Shown piece by piece: positions 9,027 through 17,476 of a DNA stretch of 64,000 nucleotides. A program made the position numbers and the translations under genes. Source of the stretch: Paractinoplanes pyxinae (GTDB lineage: Bacteria > Actinomycetota > Actinomycetes > Mycobacteriales > Micromonosporaceae); the NCBI RefSeq assembly GCF_026626335.1, contig NZ_JAPNTZ010000016.1, positions 179,827 through 243,826 of the forward strand, read 5' to 3'. How positions within the stretch are numbered: the first letter of the stretch is position 1; each line of letters starts with the position of its first letter. The notes under the pieces were generated by a model. The model was not told where the DNA came from, did no database searches, and was given only the letters and a program-made list of their open reading frames with translations.

Positions 9027-9719
9027 TCAGCTGCGGTCGGTGTGACTGAGGGTGGCGTAGACGACGATGTTGTCGCGGTAGTGCCCGGCGGTGGTGTCGA
9101 AGTCGCCGCCGCAAGTGATCAGGCGTAGTCCGGCATGGTTGATGGGCCCGTAGACGGCATCGGACGGGAAGTGGTCCTTGGCGTACCGTTCTGTCGCGGT
9201 GACGGTGAAGAAGGCGGTGCTGCCGTCCTCACGCGCGATGGTGATGGTGTCGCCGCTGGTGAGGTCGGCGAGGTGAGCGAACGTACCCGGCTGTTTCTTG
9301 TAGTCGACGTGTCCGGCCAGGACGGCGGGACCGAGCGAGCCAGGGGTGGGGGCTTTGGTGTACCAGCCGACGGTCTTGGCATCGGTCGGGACCTGCATGC
9401 TGCCATCGGATTGTTGACCGAGACCGATGACAGGCACCGTGACCTGCAGGGCCGGGATGCTGATCCGGGTGGGCGGCGAAGTAGCCATCAACGGTCCGCT
9501 GGTCAGTTCCCCGGCTGCGGCGCCGGGGCGAGGTGCGCCGGTGGTTGCATCGGGTGCCGCGGTTGGGACCCCAGCCGCCCTGGGTAGCTCGCTGGGATGC
9601 CGAAGCGCGGCTGTGGTGAGGAGCGCCGCGCCGATGATCGCAAGGACGGCGGTGACCGCCAGCAGCGCGAAGCGCGTGCGGCGGTCACCGGTCGTCGGCG
9701 AGGTTCCGCCGTCGGTCAT
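9027..9719 (-). CDS. Class F sortase
   Basis: 230 residues: a short basic N-terminus, one membrane anchor (about 17-38), a Pro/Ala-rich spacer, then the sortase barrel from about residue 84. Catalytic residues can be placed: H137 in V-L-A-G-H-V-D, C203 in L-I-T-C-G-G and R215 in H-Y-R-D-N. The length and the L-I-T-C form fit actinobacterial class E/F sortases. The ATG at 9719 lies 6 bp after the stop of the CHRD-like protein, so the two are co-transcribed and the CHRD-like protein is the obvious candidate partner, although it has no LPxTG motif. Confidence 0.88.
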   Translation of the reverse strand: MTDGGTSPTTGDRRTRFALLAVTAVLAIIGAALLTTAALRHPSELPRAAGVPTAAPDATTGAPRPGAAAGELTSGPLMATSPPTRISIPALQVTVPVIGLGQQSDGSMQVPTDAKTVGWYTKAPTPGSLGPAVLAGHVDYKKQPGTFAHLADLTSGDTITIAREDGSTAFFTVTATERYAKDHFPSDAVYGPINHAGLRLITCGGDFDTTAGHYRDNIVVYATLSHTDRS

Positions 9720-9725
9720 CTCAGA

Positions 9726-10538
9726 TCAGCTCCGATCACGCAGCTCGCGCGGGGCGACGAAGGAACGCCGGCGGCTGATCACGAAAGCGCCGATCGCACC
9801 CAGCAGGGCGAGGCCACCGAAGCCGTACAGCGGGGCGGTGTTGCTGCGGGTGCTGCCGTCACCGGTGGCGACCCCGCCGACCGGGATGGAGCCGGCGGCC
9901 GCGCCGGAGACCATGCCGCAGTTGGCTGGGTCGGTGGCCTCCTCCGGGATGCCCTTCAGACCGGCCGACTGGGCCAGTGTGGACTCGCCGAGCGCGTCTA
10001 TGTCGTACTTGCCGTTGTTGTTGGCGTCGATGCCGTGCTCGACGATGTGCAGGTCCTTGAGGTGTTCGACGGTGCCCTTGGGCAGATCTGCGGAGGCGAT
10101 GGTGCGGTCGTAGGACAGGTTGCCCTTGGCGTCGGCCGTCGGCATCCGGTCAACGGCCAGGCCGCTGGCCTTGGTCGTGTCGCCCTTGGTGGTCAGCGAG
10201 ACGAAGATGTCGCCGTACATGGGGACACCTTCCTCGGTGGTCAGGTAGCCGTCGCCGTCCTTGTCGGCGGACATGTCCGGGCAGTGGAAGTCCATCCCGT
10301 CGGTGGAGCCGTGCAGGTGCTGGGCGTGCGGGGAGTTCGGGACCAGGCCTTTGGAGCGGATGCTGATCTTCAGATCGCCGTTGTCCATCGCGGTCAGGGT
10401 CGCGGTGCCGGTGGCACCGGATTTGTTCAGCGGGTCGAGCTGGACGTGCACGCTTTCGTCAGCGAATGCGGCTGTCGGGGCGGCCAGCAGGATCGCGGCG
10501 GCAGCCGGTCCGACCAGCAGCATCTGGCGCAGTCTCAC
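9726..10538 (-). CDS. Secreted CHRD-like protein with EF-hand loop and C-terminal anchor
   Basis: 270 residues from GTG at 10538 (AAGGAG at 6 nt). Order: Sec signal peptide (1-26), a beta-rich CHRD-like region with H-A-Q-H-L-H-G, a canonical calcium-type EF-hand loop D-K-D-G-D-G-Y-L-T-T-E-E, a second partial D-x-N-x-N-G loop, a Gly/Ser spacer, a membrane helix (about 234-254) and a basic tail R-R-R-S. The layout is that of a surface protein, but no LPxTG-type motif is visible before the helix, so it may be membrane-anchored or carry a non-standard sorting signal. It overlaps functionally with the adjacent class F sortase gene. Confidence 0.82.
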   Translation of the reverse strand: MRLRQMLLVGPAAAAILLAAPTAAFADESVHVQLDPLNKSGATGTATLTAMDNGDLKISIRSKGLVPNSPHAQHLHGSTDGMDFHCPDMSADKDGDGYLTTEEGVPMYGDIFVSLTTKGDTTKASGLAVDRMPTADAKGNLSYDRTIASADLPKGTVEHLKDLHIVEHGIDANNNGKYDIDALGESTLAQSAGLKGIPEEATDPANCGMVSGAAAGSIPVGGVATGDGSTRSNTAPLYGFGGLALLGAIGAFVISRRRSFVAPRELRDRS

Positions 10539-10628
10539 GAGGATCTCCTTCTCGGTTGGTGTCAGAAGGGATTCGGTGCCAGACGCCTGCCGGACGGGTA
10601 GAAAATAGATAGATCTCGTGTTTTGGAT

Positions 10629-12287
10629 TTACTGTGGCGCGGGGACGGTCCAGGTCGGCGTTCTGGCGGACAGATCGCGCAAGGAGGCCAGGACCTGGCG
10701 CTGGATTCTGATGTCGGTGGTCCAGTCGCGGTCGCGGCTGGTCCAGGACAATTCGAAGGTACGAGGACCGTCGGCGTTGAGCAGGATCCGCCGGGTGTGT
10801 AGCCGTTGCCCGGTCGCCGGTTGCCACGAGTATTCCCAGTCAGCTCCGCCCCCGGTGACCAGCAAGACCCCCATAGCTATCCGCTGATATCCGGGGAGCG
10901 TCGCAGCGCTGATAACGGCTCGTTCGGCGGCCTGCCAGTGCCGCAGCGGATCCTCGCGGTCACCGGGTCGTGCGCTGACGGTGAAAGAGGCGGTGTCGCC
11001 CGGTGCGTCGAGGCAAACAACCGAGCCGGTCTGGGATCGGGTCCAGTCGGAGGGCGCCGAGACGACGAAGTCGGTGACGTCGCGGTATGACCGCCACCCG
11101 GCCGGGACGGTCTCGGCGGCCGACGGCGCGGCTGCGGTGCTCAACGGTTGCCGGGTCGCGGACCCGCATGCGCTGGTGCTGCGTGCTGCTGTCGTCCCGG
11201 TCGGCGGCCCCGTCCCGGCGGGCTGGGCGCCGTCGTGCCGGCTGTCGCTCAGCTGGGAGACCGCGACGGCGCTGCCGGCGAGGACAAGCAGGGCGGCGCT
11301 GATCGACGCGGCGGCGATGCGCTTGCCGCTGGGATGGGCTGGAGCTGTCTGCTCGGGCTCATCGGCAAGAGGTGAGGTGGGCGGCGCCGCCGCAACCGGT
11401 GCAGCGGCCACAGCGGGACGGAATCGGATGTTGTCGTCAGGCGGCCGGCGTGGAGCGGGGACGGCGAAGACGCCCATCGCCCGGTTGGTGACATTACGCA
11501 GGGCGTCGTGGGTCTTCTTTGCGGTGGCCCGTTCGGCCGGGTTCCGGTTCATCAGCGCGGCGATGACGGGATGCAGAGCTCCGGGATGCTGCGGCGGATC
11601 CGGACTGTCGACAAGGGTGGCGGCCAGGGATTCTGCGACGCTGGAGCGGTCGAACGGTGGGCGGCCTTCGACGGCGGTGTACAACGTCGCGCCCAATGAC
11701 CACAGATCACTGCTGACGCCGGCCGTGTCATCGCCGCGTAGCCGTTCCGGGGCGATGTAGTGCGGCGATCCGAGCAGCGGCGCCGTCCACGTGCCGTCAC
11801 CGGTCGGTGCGGCGTCCAGGGTGGCCAGCCCGAAGTCGGTAAGCATGATGCGGCCGTCGGCGGCCAGCAGCACGTTGGCTGGTTTGACGTCGTGGTGCAC
11901 GACACCGGCGTCGTGCGCTGCGCGTAAGGCTTGCAAGACGGCCAGGCCGACGGCGGCGGCTTCCCGGTGGGGCAGCGGTCCATCATCGGCCAGTCGCTGC
12001 TGCAGCGAACGTGATTCGACGTACTCCATCACGATCCAGGTTCGCCCGGTGACGTGCAGGGCGTCGTAGATGCGGACCACGCCGGGGTGCTCGAGCCGCG
12101 CCGCGGCGCGTGCCTCGCGCAGGATCGCCAGCTGCGCGGTACGCCGGTCAGCGACCGGCACCCCGGCGGGCGGCAGAAGCTCTTTAACGGCGACCGGGCG
12201 GTCGAGGACCTCGTCGTACGCCCGCCAGACCCGTCCCATGCCGCCGGACGCGATCAGCGTCGACAGGCGGTATCGGCCGGCCACCAT
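10629..12287 (-). CDS. Transmembrane Ser/Thr protein kinase (PknB-type)
   Basis: 552 residues. The kinase domain has the glycine loop A-S-G-G-M-G-R-V, K35 in V-A-V-K, catalytic D133 in an H-H-D-V-K-P-A-N motif (HHD in place of the usual HRD), and D-F-G at 151-153. After a Pro-rich juxtamembrane stretch there is one membrane helix (about 323-345) and an extracytoplasmic part of about 205 residues without PASTA repeats. The frame is open to GTG 12335, but ATG 12287 has AGGA at 6 nt and starts right at the kinase fold, so I prefer it. It lies between the anti-sigma gene and the CHRD/sortase pair, all leftward, which suggests a cell-envelope signalling unit. Confidence 0.88.
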   Translation of the reverse strand: MVAGRYRLSTLIASGGMGRVWRAYDEVLDRPVAVKELLPPAGVPVADRRTAQLAILREARAAARLEHPGVVRIYDALHVTGRTWIVMEYVESRSLQQRLADDGPLPHREAAAVGLAVLQALRAAHDAGVVHHDVKPANVLLAADGRIMLTDFGLATLDAAPTGDGTWTAPLLGSPHYIAPERLRGDDTAGVSSDLWSLGATLYTAVEGRPPFDRSSVAESLAATLVDSPDPPQHPGALHPVIAALMNRNPAERATAKKTHDALRNVTNRAMGVFAVPAPRRPPDDNIRFRPAVAAAPVAAAPPTSPLADEPEQTAPAHPSGKRIAAASISAALLVLAGSAVAVSQLSDSRHDGAQPAGTGPPTGTTAARSTSACGSATRQPLSTAAAPSAAETVPAGWRSYRDVTDFVVSAPSDWTRSQTGSVVCLDAPGDTASFTVSARPGDREDPLRHWQAAERAVISAATLPGYQRIAMGVLLVTGGGADWEYSWQPATGQRLHTRRILLNADGPRTFELSWTSRDRDWTTDIRIQRQVLASLRDLSARTPTWTVPAPQ

Positions 12288-12434
12288 CAACGTTCCTGTC
12301 GTCCGGGCCGCACCTACCTCGCCGTCGGAGACCACGCCGCACCGTTTCTCACCGCGAATGCTGTCACGATGGTGATTCGGAGCAGGCGGGGTCTCAGTTT
12401 GGTCGCCGGCAAGGCTTAGCGGCGAAAGCCGCCC

Positions 12435-13184
12435 TCAGGTCAGACTTACCAGGGCGTCCAGCGGCGTTGTCGGCGTGGTCGAACCGGGTGCGGGCTCGAC
12501 AGTCACGCCCACTTCGGAAGCGCCGGGCAGACCCTGGACGATCTGCACCGTGGTCGCCTCACCCTCGCCGAGTGCCTTGACCGATGCAGGTGTGCCGGAG
12601 CGGATGCTCCACAGTTGATAGATTCGTCCTGGATCCGGCGCGGCGTCCGCGGCCAGCAGGATGACACCGGCGTCGCGCAGCTGGGAGGTCATCACCGTGA
12701 CTTTTCCTCCGCTGGTCAGGCGTTCCTCGCGGACAGCAAGGTCGGGAGCGGCCAAGATCGAACGGATTCGTGCATCGTTCGCCTGCGCAGCATCGGCAAC
12801 GGCTTGTTCATGGCGTACGCGGCGGTCCTGAACCGCATAGACCACCGTGCCCGTCAGCGCCGCTGTGACGGTGACGGCCGCAGCGGCAGCGAGTCGAGCA
12901 GAGAACCGGTGCGACCTTCGGCCTGTTCTTGCGGGAGGCGGCGGCGGGCTTGACGGCGCCCCTTGGGGGGTGTTCCTGATCTCTGCCAGCACGTTGTCGC
13001 GCAACCGGGGTGGCGGTACCGCCCAGGCGCCGTCGGCCAGATGCGTCGCCGCCTCACGCAACTCGTCAGCGTCGCTACGGCAGCTCTGACACTCCCGCAG
13101 GTGCCGTTCGAAAGCGGCGCGCTCAAGGTCGTCGAGCGCGTCAAGCGCGTAGGGACCGACCAGGGAATGAACGTCCGTCGTCAT
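12435..13184 (-). CDS. rskA: RskA-like anti-sigma factor
   Basis: 249 residues. The N-terminal ~75 residues carry the zinc anti-sigma motif H-x3-C-x2-C (H-L-R-E-C-Q-S-C). A Pro-rich linker, one membrane helix (about 100-120) and an extracytoplasmic RskA-type domain (Y-Q-L-W-S-I-R-S-G, G-V-T-V-E-P-A-P-G-S-T-T-P-T) follow. The ATG at 13184 overlaps the sigma-factor stop as ATGA, so the longer upstream frame is ignored and translation is coupled. By family it binds and inhibits the adjacent ECF sigma factor until regulated proteolysis. Confidence 0.93.
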   Translation of the reverse strand: MTTDVHSLVGPYALDALDDLERAAFERHLRECQSCRSDADELREAATHLADGAWAVPPPRLRDNVLAEIRNTPQGAPSSPPPPPARTGRRSHRFSARLAAAAAVTVTAALTGTVVYAVQDRRVRHEQAVADAAQANDARIRSILAAPDLAVREERLTSGGKVTVMTSQLRDAGVILLAADAAPDPGRIYQLWSIRSGTPASVKALGEGEATTVQIVQGLPGASEVGVTVEPAPGSTTPTTPLDALVSLT

Positions 13185-13795
13185 GCGGTCACCGCCGCCG
13201 ACAGGCAATCCCGCAAGCGGATCAATCCGTCACGCATCCGCGTCTTCACCGTCGGCAACGGCGCTTTGAGCAGCTCCGCCACCTGCGGATACGTATGACC
13301 CTGGTAGTAGGCGAGCGTGACAGCCTGACGCTGAAGGTCGGTCAGCTCGTCCAGGCAGCGGCGCACCTCACGGACTTCGAGCCGCATCGTGACCTCGTCG
13401 GCCACGACGTCATAGGGGGTATCGATCGACGCCGCGCCGACCCGCATCGTCCGGTCCGTGGTGGCCTGCTCCGATCGCACCCGGTCGACTGCCCGACGGT
13501 GCGCAATCGTCAGAACCCAGGCGATGGCCGAACCCCGGTCTGGGTCGAAGCGTGCCGCCGTACGCCACACCTCCACCATGACCTCCTGAGCGACTTCCTC
13601 GGCCTGCCCGTCATCGCGCAGCACCCGCCTGATCAAGCCGTACACGCGCGGCGCGACCGCATCGTAGAGACGGCCGAACGCCGCCTCCTCACCATGGGCT
13701 GCCGCGGTGAGCAAGGCGTTGACATTCGAGGCCAAAGCCGTGTCGGCCACAGACGTCAGATTCTTGGCTCGGCGGTCGCTGCGACGTTCGGTCAT
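13181..13795 (-). CDS. sigK: ECF RNA polymerase sigma factor (SigK-like)
   Basis: 204 residues with region 2 (F-G-R-L-Y-D ... Q-E-V-M-V-E-V-W, then W-V-L-T-I-A-H-R-R-A-V-D-R-V-R) and region 4 (L-T-D-L-Q-R-Q-A-V-T-L-A-Y-Y-Q-G-H-T-Y-P). ATG 13795 follows GGAAGG at about 9 nt; the 16 codons upstream lack similarity. It is directly coupled (ATGA) to the RskA-like anti-sigma gene. Known SigK/RskA pairs control envelope or secreted-antigen genes, which fits the kinase, CHRD-like protein and sortase genes downstream. Confidence 0.92.
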   Translation of the reverse strand: MTERRSDRRAKNLTSVADTALASNVNALLTAAAHGEEAAFGRLYDAVAPRVYGLIRRVLRDDGQAEEVAQEVMVEVWRTAARFDPDRGSAIAWVLTIAHRRAVDRVRSEQATTDRTMRVGAASIDTPYDVVADEVTMRLEVREVRRCLDELTDLQRQAVTLAYYQGHTYPQVAELLKAPLPTVKTRMRDGLIRLRDCLSAAVTA

Positions 13796-14055
13796 ACTCG
13801 TCTGCCTTCCGCAGTGGCGTCGTCCAGACTGTCGGCGCCGCACAGCCCAGCGGGAATGATCGGAGGTGCCGGGTCGTCCGCCTCAGCGTGGCACACCCGG
13901 TTCTTTGCCGCTCGGCACTGCCCCATCGGTCGCCCGCAGAGCTGAAACCGGGGGTCCCTTTGGTCATCGTTGGGCCTGTTCTCCTCGCCCGCCGGCGGTT
14001 GTTCGATCCTGTCGGACATGCGGTACACGGCACCCGCGGGAACCGCAGTGGTCAT
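13792..14055 (-). CDS. Possible 87-residue ORF coupled to both neighbours
   Basis: The frame starts with ATG at 14055 inside the DUF3040 stop (ATGA) and its TGA overlaps the sigma-factor ATG at 13795 (again ATGA). The product is hydrophilic, has four Cys residues and shows no family I recognise. Third-position G+C is moderate (about 70% by eye, below the surrounding genes). Either it is a small coupled gene or simply the frame that happens to stay open across a leader; the double ATGA junction is the only real support. Confidence 0.3.
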   Translation of the reverse strand: MTTAVPAGAVYRMSDRIEQPPAGEENRPNDDQRDPRFQLCGRPMGQCRAAKNRVCHAEADDPAPPIIPAGLCGADSLDDATAEGRRV

Positions 14056-14342
14056 GCCTGTGCGGGTGGATCAGCCTTGGTGCGGCTGCGGCGCTGCAAC
14101 AGCAGGCCCCCGGCGATCGCACATACCGTCAGGGCGGCGGCGATACTCGCAGCGGCTCCAGCGAGCAACACACCCACCCATACGGCTACCGCGAATGCCG
14201 CGGCGAAGGCGACCATCGCCGCCGCCCTACGGCGCGAGCTCAACGGTGCAGTAACGCCGAGCCGCCGTGCCAGCAGAGGATCCTCGCTGCTGAGTGCGGC
14301 CTCGATGTCGGCCAGCCTGCGCCGTTCGATGTCGTCGAGCAT
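14052..14342 (-). CDS. DUF3040 small membrane protein
   Basis: 96 residues starting M-L-D-D-I-E-R-R-R-L-A-D-I-E, the typical opening of DUF3040 proteins (L-S-E-x-E-x-x-x-L-x-x-I-E). Two adjacent hydrophobic segments lie at about 42-62 and 66-84. Function unknown. It is the first gene of the leftward run that continues into the SigK/RskA pair. Confidence 0.82.
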   Translation of the reverse strand: MLDDIERRRLADIEAALSSEDPLLARRLGVTAPLSSRRRAAAMVAFAAAFAVAVWVGVLLAGAAASIAAALTVCAIAGGLLLQRRSRTKADPPAQA

Positions 14343-14592
14343 CGCGGTCCACCTTCCTGCCGGGCGTCATAGGACCGGCGGCTACCCCACCGTGGTGGCT
14401 CTACACGTCCAGCCGTATCCGTGCGATTACACGGATCGCGTGCAGGCGTAAGGCGCCGCGCCTGTCGAGGCAGCGCCTGAGGCGTGCATGGCCGCGGACG
14501 GTGGGTTCTGCCGAACGAACGACCCCGTCTCACTGGGTTCGGTGACGTTGCGTAGCCTGCCGGTGTTGCTCATCTGACCAAGGGACGTTCAC

Positions 14593-15138
14593 GTGGCCCG
14601 TAGCTGGCTGTCCATCCGGGTCGATCTCGTCTCCGGCCGCGGCGTCGACTTCTGGCCACGCCCCGGTCGCATCTTCGCTGCCGCCCGTACCCACACCTTC
14701 GAACAGCTGGCCCGGGCCATCGATGTCGCATTCGCCCGCTGGGACCTGTCCCACCTGCACTCGTTCACCTTCTCCAGCGGCGTCCAGGCCACGCCCTTGG
14801 ACCTCTGGGACGACGCCCCTGACGACAGCATCGACAGCTCTACCAGCAAGCTCAGCCGGCTCGAGCTCGGTGAACAGTTCGCCTACTGGTTCGACTTCGG
14901 CGACGACTGGACACACCTGTGCACCGTCGCCGAACAGCGCATCGATCCTCTCGACACCGTCGGGATCGTCACGCCGGGGCCGGTGCCGTACTTCGGCTGG
15001 GGTGATCTCCCCGACCAGTACGAACGCCGGTGGGACGGGGACGACGGCGAGTCTGAGCCGCCGAAACGGCCGTCGAACGCGGAGACCCACCTGCCGCCGC
15101 TATTGCCCTGGTGGGGACCCCGCTCCCGCAGACCGTAA
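14593..15138 (+). CDS. Plasmid pRiA4b ORF-3-like protein
   Basis: 181 residues from GTG 14593 (AAGGGA at 7 nt). The pattern R-x-F-x-x-A-x-T-H-T-F-E-Q-L-A-R-A-I-D-x-A-F-x-R-W-D-x-x-H-L-H-S-F and the later F-A-Y-W-F-D-F-G-D-D-W-T-H are characteristic of the pRiA4b ORF-3 family (PF07929). The biochemical role is unknown; members are often linked to mobile elements. It stands alone, with divergent intergenic space to DUF3040 on the left and 430 bp of non-coding sequence on the right. Confidence 0.85.
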   Translation: MARSWLSIRVDLVSGRGVDFWPRPGRIFAAARTHTFEQLARAIDVAFARWDLSHLHSFTFSSGVQATPLDLWDDAPDDSIDSSTSKLSRLELGEQFAYWFDFGDDWTHLCTVAEQRIDPLDTVGIVTPGPVPYFGWGDLPDQYERRWDGDDGESEPPKRPSNAETHLPPLLPWWGPRSRRP

Positions 15139-15570
15139 CCGTCGTGCCCCGTAGCCGGGTGCCCGCGGATAGACTGCCGCCCGCCGCGCGACCACAACGA
15201 CCACACGCCTGTCGCCCAATGACCACCGGCTGCTCGACGGCGTGCTCCGTCATCAGGGCAGCCGGCGCCCGACCGTAGAGATCTCGGCACTCCTGTCGCC
15301 TGTCGACCTGGGCCCCGCGGGATATCCAGGTGCCGTCCGCCCGTCTCGACAAGGTGTCGTCCCGGTCCGGCGAGATCGGTTTCACCGTACGTGCTGCGCT
15401 CACTAACCGCTTCGCTGAGCCGCATGATGCGGCGCCTGGCCCAGGGCCGTGGACCCACAACGGCACACGGCCCCGCCTGCCGGAGAGGGTGATCTTCGAA
15501 CTTTGGGGTATCCGGCGACGCCGCTGATTGCGGCCGGTAATTGACTGCCCCGGATGCCCAAGGAGGAACG
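15139..15570. other. Intergenic, no supported gene
   Basis: The 432 bp contain only shadow-like ORFs on both strands. A strong ribosome-binding site (AAGGAGG) at the right edge belongs to the small ORF at 15571. I see no RNA gene or stable terminator here. Confidence 0.35.
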
Positions 15571-15810
15571 ATGCCCGACGACAACGTTCGCCATGATCCA
15601 CCAATAGGAGAAGGCGCCGACGGTTCACCGAGGGATGCCGCCGATCCACGACAACCTGCCACCCGCCGGCACCAGCAGATCGGGTCATCCGGCGGAGGCC
15701 CCTACGCGGCGGAACGGCCGGAGGATCAGCAGCCGGGTCGATCCGACGCCCACAGTCAACCAGCCCGCCCACGACGCTCAAACCCCCACACCGACCGAGA
15801 CACTCGATGA
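15571..15810 (+). CDS. Small hydrophilic ORF with a very strong ribosome-binding site
   Basis: 79 residues from ATG 15571, preceded by AAGGAGG with 4 nt spacing, one of the best Shine-Dalgarno sites in the window. The product is rich in Pro, Arg, Gln and Asp and has no recognisable domain. It ends 75 bp before the phosphoribosyltransferase frame and may be a leader or disordered protein. Alternatively the site once served a longer version of the downstream gene that is now disrupted. Confidence 0.4.
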   Translation: MPDDNVRHDPPIGEGADGSPRDAADPRQPATRRHQQIGSSGGGPYAAERPEDQQPGRSDAHSQPARPRRSNPHTDRDTR

Positions 15811-15877
15811 TGTCCTCGACCATCGCGCCGCGGTCGGGCACCGACATGCCTCGGCGATTGTTCACCGATTGAGATCA

Positions 15878-15925
15878 CGCCGGCGTGCTCCTGGCCAGGC
15901 ACGCCGGCGTGCTCCTGGCCAAGCA
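15878..15925 (+). repeat. 24-bp tandem duplication
   Basis: Two adjacent copies of a 24-nt unit beginning CACGCCGGCGTGCTCCTGGC, differing only at the end of the unit (AGG versus AAG). It lies at the extreme 5' end of the phosphoribosyltransferase gene and preserves the reading frame. Confidence 0.8.
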
Positions 15926-16499
15926 CGTCACCGTGCATCTGGGCATCGTCGCCATGTCGAGACGTCCCCTGGTGATCGCGGTACCCCACGGTGGCCTGCC
16001 GGTCGCGGCGCGGGTCGCGGCGCTGATCGGCGCCGACCTGCGCGCCGTCGTGGTCCGCCGGGTCACCGCCATCGACCCGCAGCGGGCCTGCCTGGCCACG
16101 GTCACCGCGGAGGGTTCCCCAGTCTTCGACCACGACAGCATCCGCCGGCTACACACCAGCGCGGACGCCCTGACCGTCCCGGTGGGCCGGCAGCGCACCG
16201 AGGCCGCCGAACTGACGGCCCGCTACCACCATGAACTGCCCAACACCGAGATCACCGGCCGGGTGGTCGTCGTGGTCGACGACGGTCTGGTCACCGGGCT
16301 CAGCGCCTGCGCGGTCCTGCACCGCCTGCGCGCCGCTCGCCCGGCACGTCTGGTGATGGCCACACCCGTGACATCACCGGAGGCCCGCCGTCGTCTCGTT
16401 TCCTGCACCGACGCCTTGATATGCCCGCATACCACCACCACCGCCCTCGAGCAGTGCTACGCCGACTTCCACCGGCTCCCCGACGGCGACGTGGAATAA
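15885..16499 (+). CDS. Phosphoribosyltransferase-domain protein
   Basis: 204 residues. The PRPP-binding signature is V-V-V-V-V-D-D-G-L-V-T-G at about residues 127-138, preceded by L-V-I-A-V-P-H-G-G and followed by P-A-R-L-V-M-A-T-P-V. This resembles the stand-alone phosphoribosyltransferases often found beside stress genes in actinobacteria. An in-frame TGA lies a few codons before GTG 15885. The first 16 residues consist of a tandem R-H-A-G-V-L-L-A repeat (24-bp duplication), so the true start could be GTG 15909 or the N-terminus may be damaged. No partner gene in an operon is visible. Confidence 0.75.
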   Translation: MLLARHAGVLLAKHVTVHLGIVAMSRRPLVIAVPHGGLPVAARVAALIGADLRAVVVRRVTAIDPQRACLATVTAEGSPVFDHDSIRRLHTSADALTVPVGRQRTEAAELTARYHHELPNTEITGRVVVVVDDGLVTGLSACAVLHRLRAARPARLVMATPVTSPEARRRLVSCTDALICPHTTTTALEQCYADFHRLPDGDVE

Positions 16500-16897
16500 G
16501 CGTCAATCAGCTGTACCCGACCGGTCCGGGCCGCCCGGGTGCCGATCGGTTCGAGGCAGCAACGGTCGCCAACCATGTCGCCGGCCGGGGGGTGCGTGCC
16601 CTTACCGGCGAGGGAGCACCCATCGGACCGGCGGATGCTCCCTCTCGCGTCACGGACCACTCACCCGGCTACTTGCCTGGGCAAACGGGAAACCCCCTCG
16701 CTCCCGCCCCATCGAAGGTCGCCACGGCCGTCAACACTGCATTCCGTATACGTCCCAGAGGACGATCCAAACCTCCATTCCCCCGTTTCTTCTCACCCAC
16801 CGCATGACACTCCATTGGCAGGGCGTCGTGTATGCCTGGGGCGCGGCCCGCAGGTACTCCGCTGATGCTGCCAACGGTCAGTTGGCTCTCGATGAGG
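16500..16897. other. Intergenic with one moderate hairpin
   Basis: The 398 bp lie between convergent genes (phosphoribosyltransferase and STAS). A 9-bp perfect stem GAGGGAGCA/TGCTCCCTC at 16610-16618 and 16636-16644 with a 17-nt loop may help end transcription. No coding region is supported. Confidence 0.4.
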
Positions 16898-17260
16898 TCA
16901 CCGGCAGCCGAGGAGCGTAGCGGTGAGGGTCGCATCGGCCAAGCCACCGACACGAAGCACTTGCTCGATGAAGGGTTTCGGATCGAGTAGTACGAAACCA
17001 CGGTCACGACCGCCCAGACGTCTCCGGCATCCGCTCAGCGCGCGAAGGCCGGCGGCACTGAGAAGATCAACGTAGGTGAGGTCGATTGCGACACCGGCGT
17101 GATCACCGGTGTCCGCTCCCCGGAGCACGTGCTCGAGGTGGCCGGCATTGTCCATGTCGATCTCACCGCGCACCCTGACGCGCGCCCACCCCGCTTCGCG
17201 ATAGAACCCGGCATCGAACTCCATCGCCGGGCGGTAGTACGCCGAACCGTGCGGATCCAT
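16898..17260 (-). CDS. STAS-domain anti-sigma factor antagonist-like protein
   Basis: 120 residues from ATG 17260 (GGGGGA about 5 nt upstream); the frame is open to 17296. The STAS fold is clear: V-R-V-R-G-E-I-D-M-D-N-A-G-H-L, I-D-L-T-Y-V-D-L-L-S-A-A-G-L-R-A-L, then F-V-L-L-D-P-K-P-F-I-E-Q-V-L-R-V-G-G. In SpoIIAA the phosphorylated Ser lies just before the Gly of D-S-S-G-L; here that position is Ala (S-A-A-G-L), so classical phosphoregulation may not apply. It is 216 bp downstream of transketolase. Confidence 0.82.
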   Translation of the reverse strand: MDPHGSAYYRPAMEFDAGFYREAGWARVRVRGEIDMDNAGHLEHVLRGADTGDHAGVAIDLTYVDLLSAAGLRALSGCRRRLGGRDRGFVLLDPKPFIEQVLRVGGLADATLTATLLGCR

Positions 17261-17476
17261 GCGGTCCCCCGGATGAGCCGACCGGCAGGAAGCCAACCCT
17301 CGTGGTCAGAAGATGCGCCCACCGGCCGCAACGATGCCATGACCAGACCTGTGCGGCCTCGCCGCGCCGGACAGCTCACCCCTTCGGGCTCATCTACCAC
17401 CCGCAACGCTGAGCCCAGCCGGCTATCGGTGCTGCGCCCGCCCGACGCGGTGCGGCAGCGGCCTGAGGCCCCGGTC

